Shown: positions 8,413 to 18,436, counted from the first letter of the stretch. The stretch: DNA of 64,000 nucleotides from CBDDCX01 sp965226925 (GCA_965226925.1 CBDDEN010000007.1:248001-312000); one strand, 5' to 3'. Translations and numbers: made by a program. Notes: generated by a model from the letters alone, not told the origin.

Positions 8413-9687
8413 ATGGGGGTCAGGACCCAGTTGATAGGAATCGTCGGCGGAGGTATCTCGGGCCTCGTGCTCGGTCACGAGCTCGTCAGCCTTGGAGCGG
8501 ATGTCGTGCTCTGGGAGGCGTCCGAGCGGCCTGGTGGGGTGCTCTGGTCCCAGGACTGCGGGGGGGTGCAGGTCGAGTTGGGGCCACAGAGGGCTCGACT
8601 CACGGATGGGTTTCGAGATCTAGTAGAGGCAGTGGGTCTAACCGACGAGTTGGTTACGGCTCCGGTGGATCTGCCGTTGTTCGTCTATGCTCGAGGGAAA
8701 CTCCGAACGGCCCCTCTTTCCGTTGGACAGGCCCTGTTCACGGACCTGCTCCCGCTGTCGAGCAAGGTCCGCATACTGACCGAGCCGTTCCGCTCGGGAC
8801 CTCGGGCTCAAGAGACGGCCGGCGGCTTCCTACGCCGAAAGTTCGGAGTCGTGGCCTACCGCGACCTGCTCGGACCCCTTTACGGTGGGCTCTACGGGTC
8901 CGACCCCGACCACATGCCTGCCCGGCACGGCCTTGCGCGAACGCTGAAGAACATGGGTGTAGGCCGAAGCATCCTGTGGAGGATGATCAGCGCCGGTGGC
9001 CGGGCCGACGAAGCACCACCTTGCTCGTTTCGTGACGGGCTGGCCGCCTTACCCCGGGCTCTTCGAGCTCACTTGGGGGACCGAGTACGCTTGGGTAACC
9101 CGGTGCGCTCGCTTCGAGCGGGCGGCGATGGATGGGCGGTCGTACTCGACGGCGATGAGCGGGTGGAGGTCTCGCAGGTCGTGCTCGCCTGTCCCGCGGA
9201 CCAGGCGGCAAGCATCGTCGAGGGTGTTTCCCCCGCTGGAGCCGGCATCCTCGCCGCGATCAGATACAACCCGCTGGCCGTGGTACATATGACGTCCGAG
9301 GCCGACCTCTACGGTCTCGGGTATCAACTCGCGTTCGGCGAACCGTTCGAGACGCGAGGCGTAACGTGGAACCACAGCCTCTTCAAGCGCTCGGGACTCT
9401 ATACGGCGTATCTGGGTGGCATGAAGAACCCCGATATGGTCCAACGCCCCGACGAAGAGATCGGCCGGATCGCTTGCCGGGAATTCGAAGCCGTTACGGG
9501 ATACGCCGCCGAGCCACTCATGGTGTCGCGCACCCGGATGCCGGCGTGGGACGAGAGCTGGAACGCGCTGCCGGAGTTGGATCTGCCCGCGGGACTGCAC
9601 CTCTGCTCCAACTACTCGGCCAGGCCCGGCATCGAGGGCCGCATGGTCGAAGCGCGGCGGCTGGCCCGTCGACTCACCGCCGCCTAG
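8413..9687 (+). CDS. hemY: Protoporphyrinogen/coproporphyrinogen oxidase (HemY/CgoX type)
   Basis: A 424-residue flavoprotein opening with the FAD-binding fingerprint GIVGGGISGLVLGHEL and an acidic residue after the second strand (LWEASERPGG). It resembles HemY-type oxygen-dependent oxidases, which remove six electrons from the porphyrinogen before iron insertion, at the membrane or in the cytosol. The ATG at 8413 places the FAD motif at the N-terminus; in-frame sequence upstream to 8191 has no domain. Convergent hemH 17 bp downstream supports a haem role. Whether it uses the protoporphyrin or coproporphyrin branch cannot be told here. Confidence 0.85.
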   Translation: MGVRTQLIGIVGGGISGLVLGHELVSLGADVVLWEASERPGGVLWSQDCGGVQVELGPQRARLTDGFRDLVEAVGLTDELVTAPVDLPLFVYARGKLRTAPLSVGQALFTDLLPLSSKVRILTEPFRSGPRAQETAGGFLRRKFGVVAYRDLLGPLYGGLYGSDPDHMPARHGLARTLKNMGVGRSILWRMISAGGRADEAPPCSFRDGLAALPRALRAHLGDRVRLGNPVRSLRAGGDGWAVVLDGDERVEVSQVVLACPADQAASIVEGVSPAGAGILAAIRYNPLAVVHMTSEADLYGLGYQLAFGEPFETRGVTWNHSLFKRSGLYTAYLGGMKNPDMVQRPDEEIGRIACREFEAVTGYAAEPLMVSRTRMPAWDESWNALPELDLPAGLHLCSNYSARPGIEGRMVEARRLARRLTAA

Positions 9688-9704
9688 AAGGGGGACTTGC
9701 TTCC

Positions 9705-10742
9705 TCAGTCCGCCGCGTTGAGGCAGAAGGTCGTCGGCGTCGCGCTGCACAGACAGCGGCGCAGGCCGAGCTCGCCCATGATCGGCTCGGGTCGCAGGGC
9801 GTCTTCCACCAGATCGGCGAGCAGAGCCCCGAAGCGGGGGTCCGCGTGCGGGACGGGGACTCGGTGGAAGTCGAGCCCCGCAGCCTCGGCGACCTCCCGG
9901 AGTTCCACGTCGAGCTCGGACAGCGTCTCGGACTGTTCATGCATGAAGCTGAGCGGCTCCACGACCACCCGGGCAGCCTCGAGGCCCTTCACGACCTCGT
10001 CGACCTCCGGCTCGGTCCACTTCACTCCGCGGTTGGCGTGGTTCTGGTATCCGAGAACGTAGTCGGTCGTGCCCAACTCGCGCGCAATCATCCTGCAGGC
10101 TTCTTCCACGTAGGCCACGTATCGGGGTCCCCCTGACGCGTACTTCATGGGTGTTCCGTGCGCGGAGAACACGAGCTTGGTATCCGCGGCATGCAGATCG
10201 ACGCGCTCCCGCTTGACGAAGGCGAGAATGTTGTCGGCCCTGAGACGTAGGTAGTCGGGGTGGCGGTGCCAACCCGTGATCTCCCGCATGGGGACCTTCC
10301 ATTCGAGTTCATTCAGGGCCGCCTGGACGTCCTCGAGGGCTGCCACCGTGGTCGACATGCCGCAGAGGGGGTAGATCGGAAGGGCGATCAGCTTTCCCAC
10401 CCCGTCGTCATGGGCCTGCCCGACCGCCGTGGCGATGGACGGGTCCGTGAACTGCATGCCCGAGTAGCACTTCAGGTCGAACCCTCGCCGCTTGAGCGCG
10501 AGCTGGACCATCCGGACCTCACCCCGGACCTGCGTGTTCAGCGGTGAACCGCCGATCCCCTTGTATTCGTCGATCAATCCGGGTGCCCGGGCCTCGGCGA
10601 GTTGTCGCGCTCTCTGGGCTCCGCCCCTCTTCGACTCCAGGGACGCGTTCCGAAGGAATATCCGTTCCAGATAGGGGACCACCTCCTCGAGGGTAGCGTG
10701 CTCGGGTTCCCCGAAGTTGAGGATCAGGACACCGATCTTCAT
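9705..10742 (-). CDS. hemH: Ferrochelatase
   Basis: A 345-residue class II chelatase that inserts Fe2+ into a porphyrin at the end of haem synthesis. It starts MKIGVLILNFGEP, carries the LIDEYKGIGGSPLN loop, the active-site histidine in FSAHGTPMKYASGG, and a GYQNHANRGVKW segment at the position of the usual GFQSRxGxxxW motif. The C-terminal EQSETLSELDVELREVAEAAG region contains the acidic residues that line the metal channel. Length is typical. It converges with hemY. The substrate may be proto- or coproporphyrin. Confidence 0.93.
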   Translation of the reverse strand: MKIGVLILNFGEPEHATLEEVVPYLERIFLRNASLESKRGGAQRARQLAEARAPGLIDEYKGIGGSPLNTQVRGEVRMVQLALKRRGFDLKCYSGMQFTDPSIATAVGQAHDDGVGKLIALPIYPLCGMSTTVAALEDVQAALNELEWKVPMREITGWHRHPDYLRLRADNILAFVKRERVDLHAADTKLVFSAHGTPMKYASGGPRYVAYVEEACRMIARELGTTDYVLGYQNHANRGVKWTEPEVDEVVKGLEAARVVVEPLSFMHEQSETLSELDVELREVAEAAGLDFHRVPVPHADPRFGALLADLVEDALRPEPIMGELGLRRCLCSATPTTFCLNAAD

Positions 10743-10800
10743 GAATGGATCACTTGTGGTTGTCGGTGTCTCACGGAGATCGCTGGTGCGTGAACGCCGC

Positions 10801-10837
10801 TGACGAACGTGACGTCATTTGACGAACGTGACGTCAG
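10801..10837. repeat. 19-bp tandem repeat across operon 3' end
   Basis: Two copies, starting at 10801 and 10820, of an 18-nt sequence TGACGAACGTGACGTCA plus one variable base, with 19-bp period. Each copy contains the palindrome TGACGTCA. The second copy includes the TGA stop of the DUF4175 gene on the minus strand (10834-10836). No T-run follows, so it is not a classic terminator. Confidence 0.8.
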
Positions 10838-13800
10838 TTTCCGGCCTTCCGAGACAGAGCCCGATAATACTCGTCCACGAGCTTGCGGAAGCCCGTCGGG
10901 ACTTCGTCGGAACCCGAGACGAAGACCCGATCACGATGGTCGCCCTCCAACTCTCGCCGGAGCCCGAACTCCAGCTGCTTGAGTCCCTCCAGAATTTGCG
11001 CCTGGAGTCGTTCAACTTCGGCCAAGTCCGAGTACACGCGCTCGCTGTCCAATTCCCTAAGGGCCGAAACGACCTCGTCTAGTCGACGTCCGTCGAGGGC
11101 CTCGAGATCCTCCTGCGCCAGAAGGCGCTGCAGCTCCTGGGTTTCTTGAACCCGTTCCCGGATCTCTCGGCGGAACTGACGGACGTCGCCGGGCGAGACG
11201 CTGCCGGGTCGACGACCTCCTCCACCTCCGTCGGGTGTGCCGAACCCGCCCTGGTTTCCGCCGCCCTGGCCTTGCCCTTGTTGGCCGTCTTGTCCCTGCC
11301 CTTGCCCTTGCCCTTGCCCTTGCCCTTGCCCTTCTCCCTGCCCTTCTCCCTGCCCTTGCCCCTGGCCCTGGCCCTGTCCTTCACCTTGGCCTTCGCCTTG
11401 CCCTTGCCCCTGGCCTTCGCCTTGCCCCTGGCCTTCCTGGCCCTGACCCTCACCTTGTCCTTGTGGTTGCTCTCCCTGGGACTCTCCCTGCTGCCCCTGG
11501 CCCTGCCGGTCTCGGTCGCCCCGCTCCCCCAGGCGTCGTGACATCGACTCCATGCCGCGGACCAGGTCCCGGGCCCGATCCAGAGCCTCCGTCCGCTTGT
11601 CTTCCTCCACATCTCCAACGGCCCCCACGGCACGCTCGAGGCGTTCCTGGAGTTCGTCGAGCCCCCGCTGAGTCTCGGACTCGAACTGCCGTGTATAGTC
11701 CTGGTCTCCCGTTCCGATGAGCCCACGAGAGTACCGCACTCGCTCCTTGAGCTTGTTGTCACGGATGGAGTTGGCGGCGTCGCCCAGTCGCTCGGCGGCC
11801 TCTCGCTGGTTTGCGCGCGCGTCGGCACTCAGTCGATCGATCTGCCCTTCGAGATCTCCGAGTTCCTGGGTCATGGCTTCCTTGCGCTCGAACAGACGCC
11901 TCGCCGACTCCTGCAGTGCCGCTCCCTCCTGGTCGTTCAGCCGGTCCAACTGCTGCTGTATCTCGCGCTGCTCATCGGCCAGCGCTTGTGCACGCCTCGA
12001 CGCGTCCTCGGCGTCTTCACGCAGCCGGTCGACACGGTCGCGTTCCAATCGACGGCGGGCGTCCTCGAGCCGGTCGAGAGAGGACGTAGCGTCTGCCGCG
12101 CCCGCGTTGCCGGTCGAGGCTGCCGAACGGCGCATCTCGTCTGCGGCCTTCTGAAGCTCCCGTGAGGCCTCCATCAGCCGCGCATCGTCGGTCTCTCGAG
12201 CCAGCCGCTCCAGCTGCCGAGCGGCTCGCTCCGTCTCATCCGCGAGTTCGCGCTGACCCCGCGAGTCGGCTCCTCCCGACCCACCCTGCTGGGTCGCGGC
12301 GCGACGCTGACGCTCTGCCTGCTGTTGCTGCCTCCTGGCCAGTTCCTTGAGCTTCTCGAGGGTCTCGTCGACCTGCTCGGCCGCCTGCTGGCGCTCGCCC
12401 CGCTCCAGGGTCTCGTACTGGGTCTTGAGCTTGTCTAGCTCGAGCTCGAAGAGGTCGGCGAGGTCTTCAGCCGAGGCACAGCCACCCCCGCCCCCACCGC
12501 CCCCTTGCTGTCCACCCTGCTGCACGACCGCCTCATAGGTCTCCTCCGCCTTCTGCAGGTGGAGAAGGGCCTTTTGCTCGGGCGAGATGGCTTCCTTCGG
12601 CTCACCGTCACCCAGAATTCTCTCGGCGTTCTCCATTTCCCCGAGCGCCTGGGGGAGGAGCTCCGCGATGCGCTGGAACTGGGGGTCCGCCCCCATTCCA
12701 CGGGCGAGGAGCCGCTCCAAGAGACCCGCGACCTGTCCGCGGACCCGAGCCTGGGCGAGTCGCACGCTAACCACGTTTTCGTCGAACTCGCTCTCCGGGA
12801 TCTCTCCCTTGTCCCGGACGAGGTTGAAGGTCGCCGCCACGATCTGGCGCTGGAGGTCCGAGAGGCCCTCTTCTTCCATGCCACCGCCACCTCCGCCCCC
12901 GGCCTGCTCACCTTGGCGGGAATCGATGCGGAAGGGACGGATCTGCACGAAGTAGATATCACTGGTGACCGTGCGGACCCCCGTGGACCGGTTGTTGTCC
13001 GTCGCCTGGGCGTAGTACGAAACCAGATCGCCGGGCTCGAGCTCCAGCTCCTCCAGGTACACGGTGTGTGCCGCCGTCACCTCGGGCGCGGGGCGACTGT
13101 CGTAAAGGGCGATGGTGTCCTCGGGCTCCCCGTTGGCCGAGTAGATCAGAAGCAACTGCGAGATACCGTAGTCGTCGTCGGCCTTGGCCTCGAGGAACAA
13201 CTCCTCGACGGGGCTCGCCCTGGTATCACGTCCGGGCTTCGAGAACGAAACCGACGGCGGCTGGTCGGTCAGCACGTCTATGGTGTACTTGGGCGAAGCC
13301 GGGACCAGATCGCCGTCGGCTCGGGCCAGCTCGACCTCATAATACCCTTCCCGTTCCACCTCGAGGGTGCCGAGCCACGTTCCGTCTCCCGCGTCGGTGA
13401 GTTGTGCGGCCTCACCGTTCACGAGAAGACGCCCACCCGATGTGAGCATGGTGGGGAAGACCTTCACCCTCACCTCGGTCCCCTCGAGTGCCGCGATGTC
13501 GCCGCCACCCTCCACCGTGCGCACGGCGAGCCCCGTGTACACCGGGAAGTGATACTCCAGCTCGAGGCGGTCCACATAAGGAAGATCGGCCACCTCGATG
13601 CGATGGGTAGCCGAGCGGATGCCCGCAGACTCCACGAAGTACTCGGTGTTCTCGTTTAGGCCGAGCAGGAGGAGCTCGAACCCTTCGGTTCCGGCGGGGA
13701 GCATCGAGAGTTCGTCGAACACCTGCGGGAGCATCGAGAGTTGGTCGAAAGCGTCGGACGATTCGGACTTGAAGAAGATACGAACCTCGTCACTGTCGAA

Positions 13801-14466
13801 CCCGGCGAGTTGGACAGCCACAAGCTGATCCGACCCCCGAGCTATGGTCACGTCGCCCGGCTCCACGTTGATCGAATACGGGTTCACGGTGCCGGCGTCG
13901 CGGGTCGGGAAGAGAAGCGCCGACGCACCGTGGCGGAGTTGTGCCGGTCCGAAGAGCATGAGGATCAGCGTGGCCAGGGCCGCCGCAGCCAGAGCGCCCG
14001 ACGCTCGATAGAGCCCCTTCTGCTCGATTCTCCGCCCGTAGTCCACCTTCCGGACTCGATCCAGGGCATTGTCAACCAGGCCACGCTCGAGGGCATCGGA
14101 CGTTCCGACGCCGCCCTTGCCGGCTTCCAAGGCGCTCAAGACGGCCGCCTCGAGGGAGGGCTCGTTCTCCTCCAGGTAGAGGGCCGCCTGTTCGTCGGAA
14201 ACCCGACGTGCGAGTGGCCAAGCGAGAAAGCGGGCAACGAGGCCGATGACGGCTAGCCAGAGGAGGATGCGAAGCGACACCACCGCCGGGGCGCTGAATC
14301 GGAAGAGCTCGAGACCGTAGACCGAGATGAGGAAAGCCGCCAGGCTCGCCCCCAAGACGACGGCCATGCCTCGCATCGCGACGCGCGTGCGCCAGCGTCG
14401 CCGAATCCGGTCGATTACACGAAGGATCTCTGCGTGGCGAGAAGCCTTGTGTCTACCCTTGTGCAT
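10834..14466 (-). CDS. DUF4175-type large membrane protein with GQ-rich tract
   Basis: About 1210 residues. Two hydrophobic helices near the N-terminus (VVLGASLAAFLISVYGLEL; ILLWLAVIGLVARFLA) and another near residue 165 (LAAAALATLILMLFG) are followed by a long beta-rich extracytoplasmic part and extended charged coiled-coil. Near the C-terminus is a low-complexity Gly-Gln-Glu tract. The arrangement fits DUF4175 proteins, which sit with MoxR/BatA genes; the molecular role is unknown. ATG at 14466 is preferred because GGAGGGGAGGGAG precedes it. It overlaps the 3' end of the upstream BatA-like gene by 14 nt and is the last gene of the operon. Confidence 0.8.
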   Translation of the reverse strand: MHKGRHKASRHAEILRVIDRIRRRWRTRVAMRGMAVVLGASLAAFLISVYGLELFRFSAPAVVSLRILLWLAVIGLVARFLAWPLARRVSDEQAALYLEENEPSLEAAVLSALEAGKGGVGTSDALERGLVDNALDRVRKVDYGRRIEQKGLYRASGALAAAALATLILMLFGPAQLRHGASALLFPTRDAGTVNPYSINVEPGDVTIARGSDQLVAVQLAGFDSDEVRIFFKSESSDAFDQLSMLPQVFDELSMLPAGTEGFELLLLGLNENTEYFVESAGIRSATHRIEVADLPYVDRLELEYHFPVYTGLAVRTVEGGGDIAALEGTEVRVKVFPTMLTSGGRLLVNGEAAQLTDAGDGTWLGTLEVEREGYYEVELARADGDLVPASPKYTIDVLTDQPPSVSFSKPGRDTRASPVEELFLEAKADDDYGISQLLLIYSANGEPEDTIALYDSRPAPEVTAAHTVYLEELELEPGDLVSYYAQATDNNRSTGVRTVTSDIYFVQIRPFRIDSRQGEQAGGGGGGGMEEEGLSDLQRQIVAATFNLVRDKGEIPESEFDENVVSVRLAQARVRGQVAGLLERLLARGMGADPQFQRIAELLPQALGEMENAERILGDGEPKEAISPEQKALLHLQKAEETYEAVVQQGGQQGGGGGGGGCASAEDLADLFELELDKLKTQYETLERGERQQAAEQVDETLEKLKELARRQQQQAERQRRAATQQGGSGGADSRGQRELADETERAARQLERLARETDDARLMEASRELQKAADEMRRSAASTGNAGAADATSSLDRLEDARRRLERDRVDRLREDAEDASRRAQALADEQREIQQQLDRLNDQEGAALQESARRLFERKEAMTQELGDLEGQIDRLSADARANQREAAERLGDAANSIRDNKLKERVRYSRGLIGTGDQDYTRQFESETQRGLDELQERLERAVGAVGDVEEDKRTEALDRARDLVRGMESMSRRLGERGDRDRQGQGQQGESQGEQPQGQGEGQGQEGQGQGEGQGQGQGEGQGEGQGQGQGQGQGEGQGEGQGQGQGQGQGQGQDGQQGQGQGGGNQGGFGTPDGGGGGRRPGSVSPGDVRQFRREIRERVQETQELQRLLAQEDLEALDGRRLDEVVSALRELDSERVYSDLAEVERLQAQILEGLKQLEFGLRRELEGDHRDRVFVSGSDEVPTGFRKLVDEYYRALSRKAGN
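11215..11515 (-). repeat. Gly-Gln/Glu low-complexity coding repeat
   Basis: On the minus strand this is a degenerate 6-bp repeat encoding GQ, GE and GQGE units inside the DUF4175 gene, flanked by Gly-rich runs. The 6-nt periodicity leaves several reading frames open on both strands, producing spurious frames here. Confidence 0.85.
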
Positions 14467-16436
14467 ACTCCCTCCCCTCCTCGAATCTCTTCGTCGCACC
14501 GCGAGAAAGCCAGTTCGACACGGCGGTCTCGGTCAACAACAGGATCAGCGCCCCGATCAGTAGCAATCGCCAGAGCGACTGTCGACGTTCCTGATCCTGT
14601 GCCCTGACCTCGGCGGGCAGCAGGCCCGCGACGGCCGCGTCGGCGTCGGCCTCCCTCGGCGCTACCGACCCCGCCAACTCACTCGGATCCATCGAATCCA
14701 GTTCAGATTCGGACACGTCTACGTTCACGGCGACGGTGAACGGCCGCGTCGGGTCCGAGCCGGGCTCCCGGACCTGATAGAAGCCCTGCTCCTCGAGCAC
14801 CAGGAATCGCGCCTCCTCTCCCGGGGGCATCGAAACGTTACCACCTCTCGGCGTGAGCGCGATTTGCTCCACGTCCGGTGACAGCTCCCCTTCCAGCCCC
14901 GTAGCGAACGCCGCGCCCTCGGGATTCGTAAGGTCAAGCACCTGACCCGCCGAGAACCACGGTACACGTTCCCGGTGCCCCCCGAGGTACCTGACGAGCT
15001 GATGCATGAAGGGTAGGAAGACCGGCTGTACGGACAGATCGTTCCAAAACGCATCCAGCGTACTGGCCCATACCAAGACACGGCCCCGGCCTATCCTGCG
15101 TTCGACCAGGGCCACCGACCCGTCGTCGAATCGTGCCAGAACCTGATCCTCAGACGGGGTGCGTGTAGTCCAGGAATCCGAGACGGGCGACGCGCACGTG
15201 GTCGGTCGCCGCTCCGAACCTACCCGGCAGCAGATCCTCCATGCCCGCTTGCCAGGCGCTCCGCTCTCCGAGCACGAACAGCACACCTCCGCCCTCCTCC
15301 ACGAACCGTCTCAGCCGCTCCGAGACCGTCCCTTGTGGGAGAAGAACGTCGTTGAATATCACGACGGCCGTCGCGTCCAGATCTGCGGTGCCGACGTTCG
15401 TTGAGCGGCGCACGTCGACCTGAAACGCCGCCTCCTCGCTGATCTCCAGGGCACGCTGCATGTAGAGGCTGGCCTCGGAGCGGGCGCCGGTGCCCTCCAG
15501 GACAACGGTGCGCAGGGCGCTGCCTGGAGAGAGCACGAAGTGAAGCACGTTGTCTTGCGGCAGCTCGTCGGGGCCGAGGCGGACCGTACCGCGCGTATAG
15601 GATTCCGCGAGGGTGAACGCGTCGAACGCCACCGTGGCCGACCCGGTCGGGTCCAGGCGGACGCTCCGGGATTGCACCTCCTGGCCGTCGATTTCGAGTA
15701 CGACCGGTACGTCGACGGGCTCGTCGCCCCCGCGACGCGTGACGGACGCCACGGTCGCGTTGGGGGTCTCTTCGTCGGAAATCTCGTGTGTGTTCACGAC
15801 CGTCCCACGAGGAAACCTCACCCCTTCGTCTCCGGACCAGCCAGCGCGCTGGAAGTCGCTGATGATGGCGACCTCCAGGTTCGCGAAGTCGGACTCTTCC
15901 AAGATCGTTTGAGCGAGCTTGAGTCCGGGCCCGAACCGGGTGCCATACGCGCTGACACCGGCGGTGTCCAAGGCGGCGATCAGTCGCTGGTGATCCGAGC
16001 TGGATCGGACGACCGTAGCAGCGCCCTGACCGAGTAGAACCAGGCTGGCACGGTCCGATGCCCCCAGGCTCGACACGAGTCGCTCCGCCTCGGCGGTGGC
16101 CCTCTCCCAGCGATCGCCGTAGCCCATCGAGTAGGAATGATCGAGCACGATCACGACCTCCCGAGGACCGAGTGTCGACCCCACGGCGAGCTCCGCATTC
16201 TGAAAGAACGGACGAGCGAACGCGGCCACCAGGAGGGCAAGTGCCAAGGCTCTGATGGCGAGCAGCACCCAGTGGTGGACCTTCCGGCGTTGGACCGAAC
16301 GGTACGGGATCTTGCGGAGGAACATGAGTGACGGGAACTCGACCACATTCCGTCGCTGCCTCTCCGTGAGATGAACCAGGATGGGCACGGCCAACCCTAT
16401 GAGGCCGAGCAGGAACAGGGGGGCGAGCCATCCCAT
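14453..16436 (-). pseudogene. BatA-like membrane protein with VWA domain, frameshifted with internal loss
   Basis: The N-terminal part (16436 to 15150) is a BatA-type protein: first helix WLAPLFLLGLIGLAVPILVHL, basic loop ERQRRNVVEFPSLMFL, second helix, then a VWA domain with MIDAS start VIVLDHSYSMG and a GATase-like region (VEEGGGVLFVLGERS). After LDYTHPV the frame hits TGA. The rest (VLARFDDGSVALVERRIGRGRVLVW through a final membrane helix) continues in the next frame to 14453. In relatives some tens of residues normally separate these parts, so an internal deletion with frameshift at about 15150 is inferred. It overlaps the DUF58 gene by 4 nt (ATGA). Confidence 0.75.
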
Positions 16437-17359
16437 CAGCGAACCCTGCTCATCTTCTCGCGGCTCGACAGATAGCGGAAGAGCGCGAAGTCCAAGGGCT
16501 TGGAGGTGTCGACCACCGTGTAGTCGATGCGGCTCCCTGTGAACAAGCGCTCCAACTCCGCCGTGTGTTCACCGATCAACTGGCGGTACTCGGCCGCCAG
16601 CTCGTCGGGAACGATGGGGATCATCGTCTCACTCTCGAGATCCTGGAAGCTGGCCGGGCTCTCGTACGGAAACTCGAGCTCGGCGGGGTCGAGCACGTGG
16701 AAGACGATGACGTCGTGGCCTCGTGCCCGCAGGTGGCGCACGGACTCGATGACCTGCTGCGGCTCTTCGTAGAAGTCCGAGAGCAGCAGGATGATGCCGC
16801 GGCTCGTCAGGTTCTCTCCGACCTTCATCAACGGCTGACGAAGAGTACCGGGCCTTCCGGGCTGGGCTCGTGCCAGGCTGTGAAGGATCAGTTCCAGGTG
16901 TCGGGTCGAAGGCGGCACCCAGTCCACGACGTCTTCGTCGAACGTGACCAGCCCGACCCGGTCCCGTTGCTTCTGTGAGAAATAGGCCAGGGCGGCGGCC
17001 AGGTATCGGGCGTAGTCGAGCTTCGTCGCCGAATGGGTGCCGAAGCTCATGGACTTGGAGATGTCGAGAACCACGACGAAGTTGGCGCTGGTCTCGGCGT
17101 CGAACAGCTTGACGTAGAAACGGTCGGTGCGGGCGAAGAGGCGCCAGTCGATGCGCCTGATGTCGTCCCCCGGCATGTAGGCCCGGTGCTCGGCGAAGTC
17201 CAGGGATAGGCCCAGGTGCGGAGAACGGTGCAGGCCTTGGAGAAAGCCGTCCACCACGGTGCGCGCCAACAACTCGAGGTTGTCGATTCGGCCCAAGACA
17301 GCCGGATCGAGGAACTGTGCGCCGCTTGCCTGGAATCCTGAGCGAGCTCTGACCGCCAC
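16436..17359 (-). CDS. DUF58 domain protein
   Basis: A 307-residue cytosolic protein of the DUF58 family, with the family core DFAEHRAYMPGDDIRRIDWRLFARTDRFYVKLF at about residues 53-86 and a VWA-like fold VVVLDISKSMSFG with the MIDAS-type DxSxS. DUF58 proteins accompany MoxR ATPases and BatA/B membrane proteins and are thought to be part of a chaperone-like complex for maturation of envelope or enzyme targets. The gene follows moxR by 12 nt and overlaps the BatA-like gene by 4 nt, so the three are one transcription unit. Confidence 0.92.
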   Translation of the reverse strand: MAVRARSGFQASGAQFLDPAVLGRIDNLELLARTVVDGFLQGLHRSPHLGLSLDFAEHRAYMPGDDIRRIDWRLFARTDRFYVKLFDAETSANFVVVLDISKSMSFGTHSATKLDYARYLAAALAYFSQKQRDRVGLVTFDEDVVDWVPPSTRHLELILHSLARAQPGRPGTLRQPLMKVGENLTSRGIILLLSDFYEEPQQVIESVRHLRARGHDVIVFHVLDPAELEFPYESPASFQDLESETMIPIVPDELAAEYRQLIGEHTAELERLFTGSRIDYTVVDTSKPLDFALFRYLSSREKMSRVR

Positions 17360-17371
17360 GAACCCGGCCTC

Positions 17372-18436
17372 CTACAGACCCGAAGTGGGCACGGGGACGG
17401 CTTCCAGCAGCCTGTCGACGAGTTCGCCCGACGTCACACCCTCGGACTCCGCGTGGAAGTTGGTCAGAATGCGGTGCCGCATCACGGGGTGTGCCAGGGC
17501 TCTGATGTCCTCGAAGCTCACGTTGTAGCGGCCCTGCGTGAGCGCGCGGGCCTTCGCGCCCAACGTCAGGTACTGTGCAGCCCGGACGCTGGCTCCGAAC
17601 GCGATCCAGTTCTGGACGAAATCGGGAGAGCCCCCGTTGGGACTCGGCCGGCTGGCTCGTACCAGGCTCACCGCGTAGCGCAGCGCCGCTTCCGGGACCG
17701 GGACCTTCCTGACCAGGCGTTGGAAGGCAACGAGGTCGGGACCCGTGATCGTATGGCTGAAATCCGGCTCTTGGATGCCGGTGGTCGTGCGCACCACTTC
17801 GAGCTCCTCTTCTTCAGTGAGGTGCTCGATGACTATCTCGAACATGAATCGGTCCAACTGTGCTTCGGGGAGGGGATACGTGCCCTCCAACTCGATGGGG
17901 TTCTGCGTCGCGAAGACGTAGAAGGGCTCCTCGAGCGTGTAGGTCACGCCCTGCACGGTAACGCGGTGCTCCTGCATCGCCTCGAGCAGCGCGGATTGGG
18001 TCTTGGGTGGCGTCCGGTTGATTTCGTCGGCCAGGACGATGTTCGCGAAGATCGGGCCGGGTGCGAAGACCATGCTGCGCCGGCCCGTCTCGGAGTCCTC
18101 TTGGATGATGTCCGTGCCGGTGATGTCCGACGGCATCAGGTCGGGTGTGAACTGGATTCTCGAAAACTCGAGATCCAGCACCTCCGCCACCGTGTGGATG
18201 AGCAGGGTCTTGGCGAGGCCCGGCACGCCGAGTAGGAGGCTGTTTCCGCCCACAAAGAGCGAGAGGAGCACCTGTTCGATGACCTCATCCTGGCCGATGA
18301 TGAGCTTTCGAATCTCCGACAGGATCTTCTCTCGGCCCGCTTTCATCCGGTCGGCGAGGTCGATGTCGTCTGGGCTATCGAGCAGAAGCTCGTCCGTTCC
18401 GGTCGCCGCTGCTTCCTTTTCGTCCATGAATGCCAT
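17372..18436 (-). CDS. MoxR family AAA+ ATPase
   Basis: A 354-residue AAA+ ATPase. Walker A is LLLGVPGLAKTLLIH (about residue 74), Walker B VLADEINRTPPKTQSALLEAMQE, sensor 1 YVFATQNPIELEGTYPLPEAQLDRF and C-terminal lid with LRYAVSLVRASR. MoxR proteins use ATP to remodel partner proteins together with DUF58/VWA proteins; the downstream DUF58 and BatA-like genes fit. A 100-bp gap separates it from the DUF4159 gene upstream, so an internal promoter is possible. Confidence 0.93.
   Translation of the reverse strand: MAFMDEKEAAATGTDELLLDSPDDIDLADRMKAGREKILSEIRKLIIGQDEVIEQVLLSLFVGGNSLLLGVPGLAKTLLIHTVAEVLDLEFSRIQFTPDLMPSDITGTDIIQEDSETGRRSMVFAPGPIFANIVLADEINRTPPKTQSALLEAMQEHRVTVQGVTYTLEEPFYVFATQNPIELEGTYPLPEAQLDRFMFEIVIEHLTEEEELEVVRTTTGIQEPDFSHTITGPDLVAFQRLVRKVPVPEAALRYAVSLVRASRPSPNGGSPDFVQNWIAFGASVRAAQYLTLGAKARALTQGRYNVSFEDIRALAHPVMRHRILTNFHAESEGVTSGELVDRLLEAVPVPTSGL

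Noticed and set aside
11237..11541. Several overlapping frames rich in Pro/Cys or Leu/Ala across 11.2-11.5 kb
   Set aside because: They come from the 6-bp repeat in the DUF4175 gene, which leaves all frames open.
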